Positions 55,007-63,559 of a stretch of DNA of 64,000 nt are shown piece by piece; within the stretch, counting starts at the first letter, position 1, and every line of letters begins with the position of its first letter. The stretch lies in contig NZ_SOCP01000003.1 in NCBI RefSeq assembly GCF_004364325.1, forward strand, positions 620,001 to 684,000, read 5' to 3'. Source of the stretch: Actinophytocola oryzae. GTDB lineage: Bacteria > Actinomycetota > Actinomycetes > Mycobacteriales > Pseudonocardiaceae. Made by a program: the position numbers and the translations under genes. A model generated the notes under the pieces. The model was given only the letters and a program-made list of their open reading frames with translations. It was not told the origin of the DNA and made no database searches.

Positions 55007-55054
55007 CTCTGTCCTCGTTTCGTGTCCGGGTAATGGTGGGTGCTCGGTGGACGG

Positions 55055-56254
55055 TCAACCGACCAGGAGCGGTAGGGTCTCCCAGCCGCGCACGGTCGAC
55101 GTCTGGGCGAGCTTCGCGTGCTCCCAGTCGACCTCCCACTCGGGGAACCGCTTGAGCACCTCCTCGGTGACGATCCGGCCCTCCAGGCGGGCGAGCGCGG
55201 CGCCGAGGCAGTAGTGCACACCGTGCCCGAAGGTCAGACGCTGGCCGCTTGCGCGGTGGACGTCGAAGGCGTCGGGGTCCTCGAAGCGCCTCGGGTCGCG
55301 GTTCGCCGCCGCGATCAGCAACAGCAACGTGCTGCCCGCCGGCACCGTCTCGCCGTGGAGTTCCACGTCGGTGGTCACGAACCGCGCGATGAACCCGCCG
55401 GGTGGCTCCATGCGCAGGATCTCCTCGATGGCGGCAGGCACGAGCCCGGGGTTCTCGACGACGTCGCGCCGCTGCGCCGGATGGCTCGCGAAGGTCGACC
55501 CCATCCAGCCGATCAGCCGGCCCGTCGTCTCGTTGCCCGCACCCGCGACGACGGTGGTGTAGGTCAGGATCTCGGCAGGCGTCAGCGTGCGCCGTTCACC
55601 GTGCTCGTCCTCGAACTCGGCGGTCAGCATCTCCGTCACCACGTCGTCCGACGGATGGCCGCGGCGCCAGTCGATGTACTCCGTGAAGATCTCGTTCGAC
55701 AGCACGGCACCGCCGCGGAAGTCCATGCCGGCGCCCGCCTCGGTGCGCAGGCTCTCGTCGGCGGAGTCGCGCACCGCCTCCTGCTCGGACTCCGGGATGC
55801 CCATCAGCATCCCGATCACCCGCATGGGCACCTGGTTGGCGACCTCACCGACGAGGTCGAACCGCTCCTTGCCCACCAGCGGCTCGAGCACCCGGTGGGT
55901 GAAGTCGCGGATCTTCGGTTCCAGGGCGGCGATCCGCCGCTGGGTGAAGATCCGCATGAGCAGCTTGCGGCGGATGTCGTGCATCGGCGGGTCCTCGAAG
56001 ATCAGCGAACCCGGTGGTATCTCCATGCCCGACTTGATCAGTTCGAGGATGTCGCCCTTGTGCGAGGAGAACGTGCGCCAGTCGGCCAGTCCGCGCTCGC
56101 AGTCCGCGAACCTGCTGACCGCGTGGAAGTCGTGGGTCTCGTTGTAGTACAGGGGTTTTTCCTCGCGCAGGCGTCGATAGACCGGATAGGGGTCGGTAGC
56201 GATGTCGACGTCGTACGGATCCCACCGCAGGACCGCGGCGTCCTGGCTGGTCAT
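55055..56254 (-). CDS. cytochrome P450
   Basis: 399 aa, soluble bacterial P450. I-helix AGAGNETTGRLIG, K-helix ExxR in EEILRMEPP, heme-binding loop FGHGVHYCLGAALARLE with Cys349 as thiolate ligand. The FEDPPMHDIRRKLLMRIFT segment is common in P450s acting on steroid, terpenoid or fatty substrates. Electron partners are not adjacent. It forms a unit with the SDR and adjoins the cholesterol-oxidase-like gene, so a lipid or sterol substrate is plausible. Confidence 0.9.
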   Translation of the reverse strand: MTSQDAAVLRWDPYDVDIATDPYPVYRRLREEKPLYYNETHDFHAVSRFADCERGLADWRTFSSHKGDILELIKSGMEIPPGSLIFEDPPMHDIRRKLLMRIFTQRRIAALEPKIRDFTHRVLEPLVGKERFDLVGEVANQVPMRVIGMLMGIPESEQEAVRDSADESLRTEAGAGMDFRGGAVLSNEIFTEYIDWRRGHPSDDVVTEMLTAEFEDEHGERRTLTPAEILTYTTVVAGAGNETTGRLIGWMGSTFASHPAQRRDVVENPGLVPAAIEEILRMEPPGGFIARFVTTDVELHGETVPAGSTLLLLIAAANRDPRRFEDPDAFDVHRASGQRLTFGHGVHYCLGAALARLEGRIVTEEVLKRFPEWEVDWEHAKLAQTSTVRGWETLPLLVG

Positions 56255-56311
56255 GGGTCAGCCTCCCGAAGTCGTCTCGTTGATTGCGTCGAAGGCGCGG
56301 TGGTGGCTACC

Positions 56312-56329
56312 CTCAGCATGGATGCTGAG
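56312..56329. promoter_or_regulatory. palindrome upstream of the P450 gene
   Basis: CTCAGCAT-GG-ATGCTGAG, perfect 8-bp arms, 58-75 bp upstream of the P450 start. Candidate operator for the P450-SDR unit. The remaining sequence to 56551 shows no gene. Confidence 0.5.
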
Positions 56330-56551
56330 CGACTGCACAGCAAGAGGCAATTCCGGTGAGCCGGCGATTCCGGAGGTAACATCACAAGGATTGTGGAGCT
56401 TGACATGACACCCGGGATCCGATCGGCGGCTTGCGGACCATCCACTGTGGATCATCCCGTCGAGCCGCATGGGGAGATCCCATGGATGCCGTGTAGTTGT
56501 GCGAGGAGTGCGACGGTGCCGGCTGTCGGGGCTCGCTGGTAGGTTGCGGGC

Positions 56552-56989
56552 ATGACCACCCCCTGGAGTTTGACCATCGACTGTGCGCGGCCTGCCGTGG
56601 TGGCCGAGTTCTGGGCGTTCGCACTCGGCTACGTCACACCGCCGCCTCCCGCGGGGTTCGCCAGTTGGGAGGACTGGTTCCGCAGCCACGACGTGCCAGA
56701 GGCGGAGTGGGGGGACGGCGCCTACCTGGTCGACCCGGCGGGGGTGGGGCCCAAGTTGTCGTTCCTGCGGGTGCCGGAGTCGAAAGCGGTCAAGAATCGT
56801 CTGCACATCGATGTGCAGGCCGGTGGCGGGCGACAGGTGCCGCGGGCGGAGCGGTGGCCTCGAGTGACCGCCGCTGTCGATCGGCTCGTCGCGGCCGGGG
56901 CGACCGTCGAGGTGGTGGCCGATCTGGACGGCGAGCCGGACCATGTCGTGATGTGTGATCCGGAGGGCAACGAGTTCTGCGTGCTCTAG
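56552..56989 (+). CDS. VOC family protein (glyoxalase-like)
   Basis: 145 aa from ATG 56552. Two beta-alpha-beta-beta-beta modules: LTIDCARPAVVAEFWAFALGY, LSFLRVPESKAVKNRLHIDVQ, GATVEVVADLD and MCDPEGNEFCVL with the terminal Glu ligand. This matches the actinobacterial Glyoxalase_6-type proteins of unknown substrate. A decayed second VOC gene follows directly downstream. Confidence 0.85.
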   Translation: MTTPWSLTIDCARPAVVAEFWAFALGYVTPPPPAGFASWEDWFRSHDVPEAEWGDGAYLVDPAGVGPKLSFLRVPESKAVKNRLHIDVQAGGGRQVPRAERWPRVTAAVDRLVAAGATVEVVADLDGEPDHVVMCDPEGNEFCVL

Positions 56990-57009
56990 CGAGCCACGGC
57001 ACGAGACGA

Positions 57010-57351
57010 GTGGTGCACTCGGCTTCGCTGGTCGGATTCGAGACGTTCCTGAACTCCGACGACCAGTTCGCGTACCGGCCCGCGGGCGGCAAGCCGGGCA
57101 CGCACGTCTTCTTCTACCCGGCGACCGACGACGGTACTTACAGCGACGGACGAACAGGACTCCAGCACCTGGCGTTCGTGGTCGAGACCCGCGCGGCCGT
57201 CCATACCGTCCACGACCACGAGCGTTCGACCGGAGACGCGGTCCTGCACGAACCCCAAGACTCCCCCGGTACCCACCGCCGTATTTCGCGCGGTTCTGGC
57301 GCGACCCGTTCGGCATCAAGCTGGAAGCCGTCTGCCACCACGACCGCTAGC
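57010..57351 (+). pseudogene. frameshifted VOC/glyoxalase gene
   Basis: GTG 57010 opens a frame with LVGFETFLNSDDQFAYRPAG, GKPGTHVFFYPATDDG, TGLQHLAFVVETRAAVHTVH and VLHEPQDSP. The frame then shifts at the C-run 57263-57267, where one base seems lost. The continuation YPPPYFARFWRDPFGIKLEA reads in the next frame to TAG 57349-57351. About 20 N-terminal residues of the family are also missing. Two lesions make a sequencing error unlikely as the sole cause. Confidence 0.75.
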
Positions 57352-57527
57352 GAACCACCGCGATCACCAGGCGGGCGCCGGGGTTCGGAGCGACAACCGG
57401 CCGGCCCAGGTCGCCCGCCCGCGTCAACGTGGCGATCTCACTCCGGTCGACGAACACGTGCGTATCCGCGGCCCGAGTGGGTACACCGATTCTTGAACTG
57501 TTCCAAACTACGGGGAGGAGGCGTTCC

Positions 57528-59057
57528 GTGACTGACGAGAGGTCATCCACGCGGGCGACGACGACCGACGGTGGTGCGCCGGTCAGCAGTGACGAGCATT
57601 CGCTGACCGTCGGCGCGAACGGGCCGATCGTGTTGCACGACCACTACCTGATCGAGCAGATGGCGAACTTCAACCGGGAACGGATCCCGGAGCGGCAACC
57701 GCACGCCAAGGGCGGTGGTGCGTTCGGGCACTTCGAGACCACCGAGGACGTCAGCGCCTACACACGCGCGAACGTGTTCCAGCCCGGCGTGAGGACCGAC
57801 ACGCTGATCCGGTTCTCCACCGTGGCCGGTGAGCGTGGCAGCCCCGACACGTGGCGGGACCCGCGCGGCTTCGCGCTGAAGTTCTACACCTCCGAGGGCA
57901 ACTACGACATGGTCGGCAACAACACCCCGGTGTTCTTCGTCCGCGACCCGATGAAGTTCCAGCACTTCATCCGCAGCCAGAAGCGCAGGCAGGACACCAA
58001 CCTGCGCGACCACGACATGCAGTGGGACTTCTGGACGCTCTCACCGGAGTCGGCGCACCAGGTGACGTGGCTGATGGGCGACCGCGGCATACCGAAGACG
58101 TGGCGGCACATGAACGGCTACGGCAGCCACACCTACAGCTGGGTCAACGCGGCCGGGGAGAAGTTCTGGGTCAAGTACCACTTCAAGTCCGACCAGGGCG
58201 TGGAGTGCTTCACCCAGCACGAGGGCGACCAGATGGCCGCCGCGGACACGGACTTCCACACGAGGGACCTGTACCGCGCGATCGAGCGCGGCGAGTACCC
58301 GACGTGGACGTTGTACGTGCAGATCATGCCGTTCGACGACGCCAAGACCTACCGGTTCAACCCGTTCGACCTGACCAAGGTCTGGCCGCACGGTGACTAC
58401 CCGCTGATCGAGGTCGGCAGGCTGACGCTGGACCGCAACCCGACCGACTACCACACCGAGATCGAGCAGGCCGCGTTCGAGCCCAACAACCTGGTGCCGG
58501 GCATCGGGTTGTCGCCGGACAAGATGCTGCTGGCCCGCGGTTTCGCCTACGCCGACGCCCACCGCGCGCGGCTGGGCGTGAACTACAAACAGGTCCCGGT
58601 CAACACGCCGGTCGTGGAGGTCAACAGCTACACCAAGGACGGTGCGATGCGCGTGCGCAACGCGGTCGACCCCGTGTACGCACCGAACTCCTACGGCGGC
58701 CCGAGCGCCGACGCGTCCCGCACCGACGACGCCGGCCTGTGGTACGCCGACGGCGAGATGGTCCGCACGGCCTACACCCTGCGCGAGGACGACGACGACT
58801 TCGGGCAGCCCGGCACGCTGGTCCGCGAGGTCATGGACGACGCCCAGCGTGCACGGCTCGTGGACAACGTGGTCGGACACCTGCTCAACGGGGTCGGCGA
58901 ACCGGTCCTGGCGCGGGCCTTCGAGTACTGGCGCGACATCGACAAGGATCTCGGCGACCGCATCGAGAGCGGCGTGCACGCCAAGCAGGACGAGAAGGAC
59001 CCCAAGGCCGACGAGCAGGGCAACCCCGCACGATCGAGCATGCAGGCCAAGGCCTGA
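57528..59057 (+). CDS. katA: heme catalase (clade 3-like KatA)
   Basis: 509 aa from GTG 57528 behind a strong GGGGAGGAGG. Catalase core: distal His in [34 protein letters not shown], distal Asn in [16 protein letters not shown] and proximal heme Tyr in [14 protein letters not shown]. The C terminus is short, without a flavodoxin-like domain, so it is a small-subunit catalase. It destroys hydrogen peroxide, relevant to a peroxide-producing oxidase 4 kb away. The tail [17 protein letters not shown] is lysine- and glutamate-rich. Confidence 0.95.
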   Translation: MTDERSSTRATTTDGGAPVSSDEHSLTVGANGPIVLHDHYLIEQMANFNRERIPERQPHAKGGGAFGHFETTEDVSAYTRANVFQPGVRTDTLIRFSTVAGERGSPDTWRDPRGFALKFYTSEGNYDMVGNNTPVFFVRDPMKFQHFIRSQKRRQDTNLRDHDMQWDFWTLSPESAHQVTWLMGDRGIPKTWRHMNGYGSHTYSWVNAAGEKFWVKYHFKSDQGVECFTQHEGDQMAAADTDFHTRDLYRAIERGEYPTWTLYVQIMPFDDAKTYRFNPFDLTKVWPHGDYPLIEVGRLTLDRNPTDYHTEIEQAAFEPNNLVPGIGLSPDKMLLARGFAYADAHRARLGVNYKQVPVNTPVVEVNSYTKDGAMRVRNAVDPVYAPNSYGGPSADASRTDDAGLWYADGEMVRTAYTLREDDDDFGQPGTLVREVMDDAQRARLVDNVVGHLLNGVGEPVLARAFEYWRDIDKDLGDRIESGVHAKQDEKDPKADEQGNPARSSMQAKA

Positions 59058-59675
59058 GGAGGCTCTTCGCGTAGCCGCACGCGTTGTCCGGTATCGCGCG
59101 GCGCAGGCGATCACCGGCGACGCGGCCCACGATCCGCGGCAGGCGTCGCCACGAGGCGTTCGGCCGCGTCCGACTCGGTATCGCGTGCACGATCCCTCAG
59201 CCGGCGGATCAGATCCACCAGCCGCGACTAGCTCTGACCAGCGCTACTGCATCAACTCGATCTCTTTGCGTCTCGCCCCGAAGGACTGACCTCCGGATTC
59301 GACGACCGACAGCCCTGTCCGAACCGCGTGCCACCGCGGATCGGGCGGGGCTGTTGGCTGTGCGCGGTGATTACCGGCGATAACGCCACGGCGCGGCCAC
59401 GCACACCAGGACCTAATCGCCCGCGTGCGTCCCGCGTCGACACCTTCGCGGCCACGTCCACCGGTCGGGCACGCAGCGTCACCCGCTCGCCGCAGCCGGG
59501 CAGCCGGGTAACTCGGACGAGTGGTCCTCGGCAACTGAATCGAGACCAACGACCCCGCAGGGGTGGCACCTTCTCGGCGACTCGTCCACCACCGGGTGAG
59601 CTTCGACGCCATACCGGCAGGTCAGACCTAGAGTGACTGCCTGCCCAGGCGCGGCGGCCAGGAGGGAGGCGGCGC
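59058..59675. other. intergenic stretch with decayed sequence
   Basis: About 620 bp after katA. Apart from the msrB 3' scrap (59236-59289) no family signature is seen on either strand. Frames on both strands lack ribosome sites. Probably degenerated material. Confidence 0.5.
59236..59289 (+). pseudogene. msrB 3'-end remnant
   Basis: 54 bases encode DQRYCINSISLRLAPKD and a stop, matching the end of the intact MsrB (DQRYCINSISLRLVPKE) at 16 of 18 positions counting the stop, including the catalytic Cys. DNA differences are mainly at third positions, so the copy is old or came from a related strain. The rest of msrB is absent. Confidence 0.75.
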
Positions 59676-59980
59676 ATGACCGACTCCCCCACGAGGCACG
59701 TCACCGGACCCGTCGACCCGGCCGTGGCCGACGCGTTGGCCGTGATCCCCCGTCCGGCCGCCGGTCAACCTGCACAGCTACGCGGACGCCCTGGCCGCCC
59801 GCCGGGGCCGCGCCATCCGGCTCGTCGGCCGGCACCACGCGGGCACCCGGCCCAGTGCCGTGGTGATCAGCACCGCCACCGACGACACCATCGTCCACGA
59901 CCCTGCTGAACCTGTTCCGCAACGTGCACCACCCCCTCGTGATCGCCCTCGCCCACCGGGCCCGCCTCGACGCCCCATGA
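59676..59980 (+). pseudogene. multiply frameshifted gene, possibly ImmA/IrrE-like
   Basis: ATG 59676 behind GGAGGGAGG starts TDSPTRHVTGPVDPAVADAL. After a shift near 59760 another frame gives VNLHSYADALAARRGRAIRL and VVISTATDDTIVHD. After a second shift near 59902 a third frame reads LLNLFRNVHHPLVIALAHRA to TGA 59978. The order LxxYAxxLAxRRGRxIRL, then a short strand, then a His-rich helix resembles small ImmA/IrrE-type proteins of actinobacteria, with HExxH degraded to HHPLV. The family call is tentative; the double frameshift is clear. Confidence 0.5.
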
Positions 59981-60013
59981 CGACTCGTAGCGTCGAGGTA
60001 CCGGTGGGTGAGC

Positions 60014-60037
60014 ACGCCACCACGCCGTTAGTGGCGT
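60014..60037. terminator. small hairpin
   Basis: ACGCCAC (60014-60020) / GTGGCGT (60031-60037), a 7-bp stem with a 10-nt loop, 34 bases after the decayed gene. Possible terminator. The rest of 59981-60288 shows no gene. Confidence 0.4.
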
Positions 60038-60288
60038 AGCCGCAGGTCGCGTGCGGTCCGGTCTCGTACGGACCGTGACGTGACGCCCTTCGCGGGTGGC
60101 ATCGACGTGAGGGCGAGTGAACGGGCCTCGTGGCGGGGCTTGGCCGTGCCCGCACGGCGTACCGTTACCAATCGAAATCCGTGCACGAAGAGTGCTTTCT
60201 CACCTGACACGCCAATTCGCGCGGAATTCAGGCCTGTTCACCAACAGCCCAACGCGGTTCTCGCCGCAGGAGAATGGAGAGGATTCGG

Positions 60289-61341
60289 GTGGTTGGCCGG
60301 TCAGTGGAACACAGACGGTCGAGCGTCGGAAACGTGGCTGCCGGTGAGGTGGTCGTGCCCCGGGGGTTCGAACACCCGGACCGGGGCTGGGTTCACTGCC
60401 CGGCCAACTGTCTGCTGGCCGCACACCTGCGGGGCGTCGGTCTGCGAGTACGGACGGTCGACGCCGTGATCTCGCCGGGCCGTGGCGAACCCGGTGAGGC
60501 GCTGCTGCTCGCGATGTCCTATGTGGACATAGACGGCTTCGCCGTCGGACTTGGCGCGGCGGCACAGGCAGTGGACCACGTGGGCATCGCGGCCATCGAG
60601 GACGCGGTGGGCATCTGGTCAGGGGTGGTACGCACCCGGCGGGCACTGCTCGCGAGTCCCCTGTCCGTGGCCGCGGCGAAGGGCACCGCGCTGGCGGCGG
60701 AGAGGGCGAGGGAGTTCGCCGACCGCGGCGACACGGTACTGGTGGTCGGTCAGGCCGGGAGGGCCGCGTCCGAGGTACTCGCCCGGGCTCCCCACGCCAC
60801 TGCGTTGATCACGTCCACCACACGGGCCAGGACCGCGACCGCGCCTGCCCCGGAAAAGGTCTCCTTCGTGGTGGCACCGGGAATTGCGATCGAGGACGCC
60901 GTCGACATCGTGGCGGTGCTGCGAGCGCGTTTTCCGTCGTTGCGCGGCCAGTACCCCGGCGAGTTCTGTTACGAAGCGTCGGACCAGCGTGAGGCGGTGC
61001 GGTCGGTGACGGCCGCCAGCGACCTCGTGCTGATCTGCGACCCGGACGGGGACTCCGCGACACAGGAAATGGTCCGGTCGATCGGGTCCGGCGCACCAGG
61101 TGTACGGCGGCTCACGCAGACCGGTCAGATCTGTGCGCAGTGGCTCACGGACGTGGCCACGGTGGGCCTGGTCAGCACGTCCCCGGGCGGGGAACGACTG
61201 GCCTGGGAGGTCGTGGCCGCACTGTCGGGACTGGGGCCGCTGGCCGTGGCGACCCGCGCGGTCAGTACGGCACACCTGGCCGTCGGCGGCCGGACCGTCG
61301 CCGACAGCCAGGTGCTGGCGGGCTCACTGTCCGGCAGGTAG
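60289..61341 (+). CDS. IspH/LytB-like protein, divergent
   Basis: 350 aa from GTG 60289, preferred because GGAGAGG lies six bases upstream; ATG 60274 abuts its own AGGAGA. The C-terminal half follows IspH (HMBPP reductase): EFCYEASDQREAVRSV with a Cys at 227, SDLVLICDPDGDSATQEMV, AQWLTDVATVGLVSTSPGG. The N-terminal half is divergent. PRGF is followed by EHP rather than the cluster Cys, though VHCPANCLL offers C37 and C41, and the middle DATCPLV motif is not seen. IspH needs three Cys for its 4Fe-4S cluster, so canonical activity in the MEP pathway is doubtful. It is a solitary gene, possibly an accessory or repurposed LytB. Confidence 0.65.
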   Translation: MVGRSVEHRRSSVGNVAAGEVVVPRGFEHPDRGWVHCPANCLLAAHLRGVGLRVRTVDAVISPGRGEPGEALLLAMSYVDIDGFAVGLGAAAQAVDHVGIAAIEDAVGIWSGVVRTRRALLASPLSVAAAKGTALAAERAREFADRGDTVLVVGQAGRAASEVLARAPHATALITSTTRARTATAPAPEKVSFVVAPGIAIEDAVDIVAVLRARFPSLRGQYPGEFCYEASDQREAVRSVTAASDLVLICDPDGDSATQEMVRSIGSGAPGVRRLTQTGQICAQWLTDVATVGLVSTSPGGERLAWEVVAALSGLGPLAVATRAVSTAHLAVGGRTVADSQVLAGSLSGR

Positions 61342-61411
61342 GCGTAGCTCGACGACCTCGTGGCAGTCTCGACCGTCCACCCGGTCCCGGCCGAGCACGG
61401 CCACCGACCGG

Positions 61412-62272
61412 CTACTCCGCGTCAACGGGGAACCGGTCGGTCCCCAGCACCCTGAGCAGGTCGAGCTTCTCGTGGCTTTCCGTCCCCGGCGTCGCGGTGA
61501 AGACGAGCAGTGACTGGCCGTGGTCGGGTTCGAGGAGGAGCTGGCAGTAGAGGTCGAGCCTGCCCAGCTCCGGGTGGACGAACCGCTTGGTCTCGCTCCA
61601 CCGGAGGCCGACCTCGTGGCGTTCCCACAACCGGGCGAACTCCTCGCTGGACTGTCGCAGGGTGTCGACGAACCTCGTGGCCTGCGAGCCCGCGCCGTCG
61701 CGGGTGGCCGCGTCGCGGAGCAGGGCGACGTTGGTCCTGCTGTTCGTGTCGTGGCCGTCCGGGTGGTAGCGCTCGCGGGCGGTGGGGTCGGTGAACCAGC
61801 GGTACGGCGCGTACCGGGCATCGCCCGTGTACCGGGTCTCGTCGCCGAGCAGCGCGACGGCGGCAGGTGTCTGCAGCAGTGTCTGCCCCAACGGCCCCAT
61901 GACCTGCGCCGTGGCGCCGGTCAGGCCGTCCACGACACGCATCAGTCCCGGGCTGACGTGCTCGGTGAACACGTCACGGTGCGTGGTGCGGTACCCGGCG
62001 AGCAGGAACACGTGATCACGCTCGTCCGGGGTCAGCCGCAGTCCTCTGGCGATGGCCGCCACCATCTGCTCCGACGGCTGTGGCCCGTCGCCGCGTTCCA
62101 GGCGGGCGAAGTAGTCGGCCGACATGGCGCACAGCTCCGCGACCTCCTCGCGACGCAGCCCGGGAGCACGCCTGCGCTGTCCCCTGCGCAGGCCGACGTC
62201 CTCCGGTTGCAGCGCGGCACGCCGAGTGCGCAGGAAGGCGCCGAGAGACGAGCGGTCGAACATGCGGTCCAT
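61412..62272 (-). CDS. XRE family regulator with MmyB-like ligand domain
   Basis: 286 aa from ATG 62272 (ATG 62263 possible). N-terminal HTH: LGAFLRTRRAAL, APGLRREEVAELCAMSADYFARLERG, then a PAS-like MmyB domain with VMGPLGQTLLQTPAAVALLGD, YAPYRWFTDPTARERYHPD, and RWSETKRFVHPELGRLDLYC. MmyB-type regulators are abundant in actinobacteria and are often divergent from the oxidoreductase they control. Here the neighbour is an SDR 100 bp away, transcribed divergently. Confidence 0.9.
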   Translation of the reverse strand: MDRMFDRSSLGAFLRTRRAALQPEDVGLRRGQRRRAPGLRREEVAELCAMSADYFARLERGDGPQPSEQMVAAIARGLRLTPDERDHVFLLAGYRTTHRDVFTEHVSPGLMRVVDGLTGATAQVMGPLGQTLLQTPAAVALLGDETRYTGDARYAPYRWFTDPTARERYHPDGHDTNSRTNVALLRDAATRDGAGSQATRFVDTLRQSSEEFARLWERHEVGLRWSETKRFVHPELGRLDLYCQLLLEPDHGQSLLVFTATPGTESHEKLDLLRVLGTDRFPVDAE

Positions 62273-62372
62273 GACCACATCATTGGTCACCCGGCACGGC
62301 GCAGCCACGGTCTGCCAGTCAGTGGCTGCGTGTGTCCTTCCTCCCCGACGGCACTCCCCGTTGACTTGCGTC

Positions 62373-63233
62373 ATGACCAAGTGGACAGCGAACGACATCC
62401 CGGACCTGAGCGGCCGGACAGTGGTGATCACCGGCGCGGGCCGTGGCCTCGGGCTGGTCACGGCGAGCGAGCTCGCTCGCGCGGGCGCCCACGTCGTTCT
62501 GGGTGTACGTGACACGGACAAGGCCCGCGACGCCGTGGCGGGCCTGCCAGGCGACTTCGACGTCCGGCCGCTCGACGTCGCGGACCTGACGTCGGTGCGT
62601 GCCTTCGCGGGCTCGTGGTCGGGTGACCTCGACATCCTGGTCAACAACGCCGGGGTGATGGACATCCCCGCCGCGCGGACCGCCGACGGGCTCGACCTGC
62701 AGACCGCGACCAACTACACCGGTCCGTTCGCGCTGACCAACCTGTTGCTCGAGCACGTCACCGACCGGGTCGTGCACGTCACCAGCCAGCTGCACCGCCA
62801 GGGCAGGATCGACCTGGCCGACCTCGACTGGCGCACCCGCCAGTACAACGGGATGGGTGCCTACCAGGCGTCGAAGCTCGCCGTCGTCCTGTTCTCCCTC
62901 CAGCTGCAGCACCGGCTGACCACCGCGGGGAGCCGGGTTCGCTCGGTGCTCGCCAGCCCGGGCATCGCCCGCACCAGCCTGGCCGCACACTCCCGTTCGA
63001 ACGTCGTCAACCGGTTCACGTTCCTCACCAACGCCCCCGAGCGCGGTGCGCTGTCGGTGCTCTACGCCGCCACACAGGACGTTCCCGGCAACTCCTACGT
63101 CGGGCCGGACGGGCTCGGTGGTCTGCGGGGCGACCCGGCCGTCCGCCGGCAGGGCAAGGCAGGCCTCGACCGGGCGATGGCCCGGCGGCTGTGGGACGCG
63201 ACCGCCGACCTCGTCGCGACGGCGGTCCGCTGA
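62373..63233 (+). CDS. SDR family oxidoreductase
   Basis: 286 aa from ATG 62373. SDR of the retinol-dehydrogenase-like group: TGAGRGLGLVTASEL cofactor loop, LGVRDTDKARDAV, NNAGVM, Ser in HVTSQLHRQG and YxxxK as YQASKLA. It probably prefers NADP(H), given the Arg after beta-2. Substrate unknown. It is divergent from the XRE/MmyB regulator, which probably controls it, and ends before a convergent hairpin. Confidence 0.9.
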   Translation: MTKWTANDIPDLSGRTVVITGAGRGLGLVTASELARAGAHVVLGVRDTDKARDAVAGLPGDFDVRPLDVADLTSVRAFAGSWSGDLDILVNNAGVMDIPAARTADGLDLQTATNYTGPFALTNLLLEHVTDRVVHVTSQLHRQGRIDLADLDWRTRQYNGMGAYQASKLAVVLFSLQLQHRLTTAGSRVRSVLASPGIARTSLAAHSRSNVVNRFTFLTNAPERGALSVLYAATQDVPGNSYVGPDGLGGLRGDPAVRRQGKAGLDRAMARRLWDATADLVATAVR

Positions 63234-63516
63234 GCCGCCGACACCCGCGTGCCGCGTCGACCTCGGCGTGTCGGGCCGGTGTGCCGCCTGCGACGCGGGC
63301 GAACTGGTCCACAGTGGACCACGACGGCCGGGGGCCACGCCCCGACGGAGGCCGGGGATGACCGCCGCTCGTTTCGTTCCGCGGACGTCCTGGCCGCTGA
63401 CATGCGTGACGACACGTCGCATGGTGTGCTGCCCGCCGGCCGGCGGGTGACGAGACTGGTACCAACCGGGACGAACACCCGGGCAGGTGACCCGGACCTC
63501 GTCACCTCACCCAGAG

Positions 63517-63553
63517 AACAGGCTCCTGGTGTCCCCCAGCACCGGAGCCTGTT
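63517..63553. terminator. bidirectional hairpin between SDR and araC-type gene
   Basis: AACAGGCTCC-T-GGTG (63517-63531) pairs with CACC-GGAGCCTGTT (63540-63553): 14 bp with one bulged T and an 8-nt loop. It ends seven bases before the AraC-type stop. Upstream of it, 63234-63516 holds no gene that I can support. Confidence 0.7.
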
Positions 63554-63559
63554 CCTCGT

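Noticed and set aside
57347..57550. 67-codon minus-strand frame between the VOC remnant and katA
   Set aside because: It covers the katA ribosome site and start, has no family match that I recognise and no good ribosome site.
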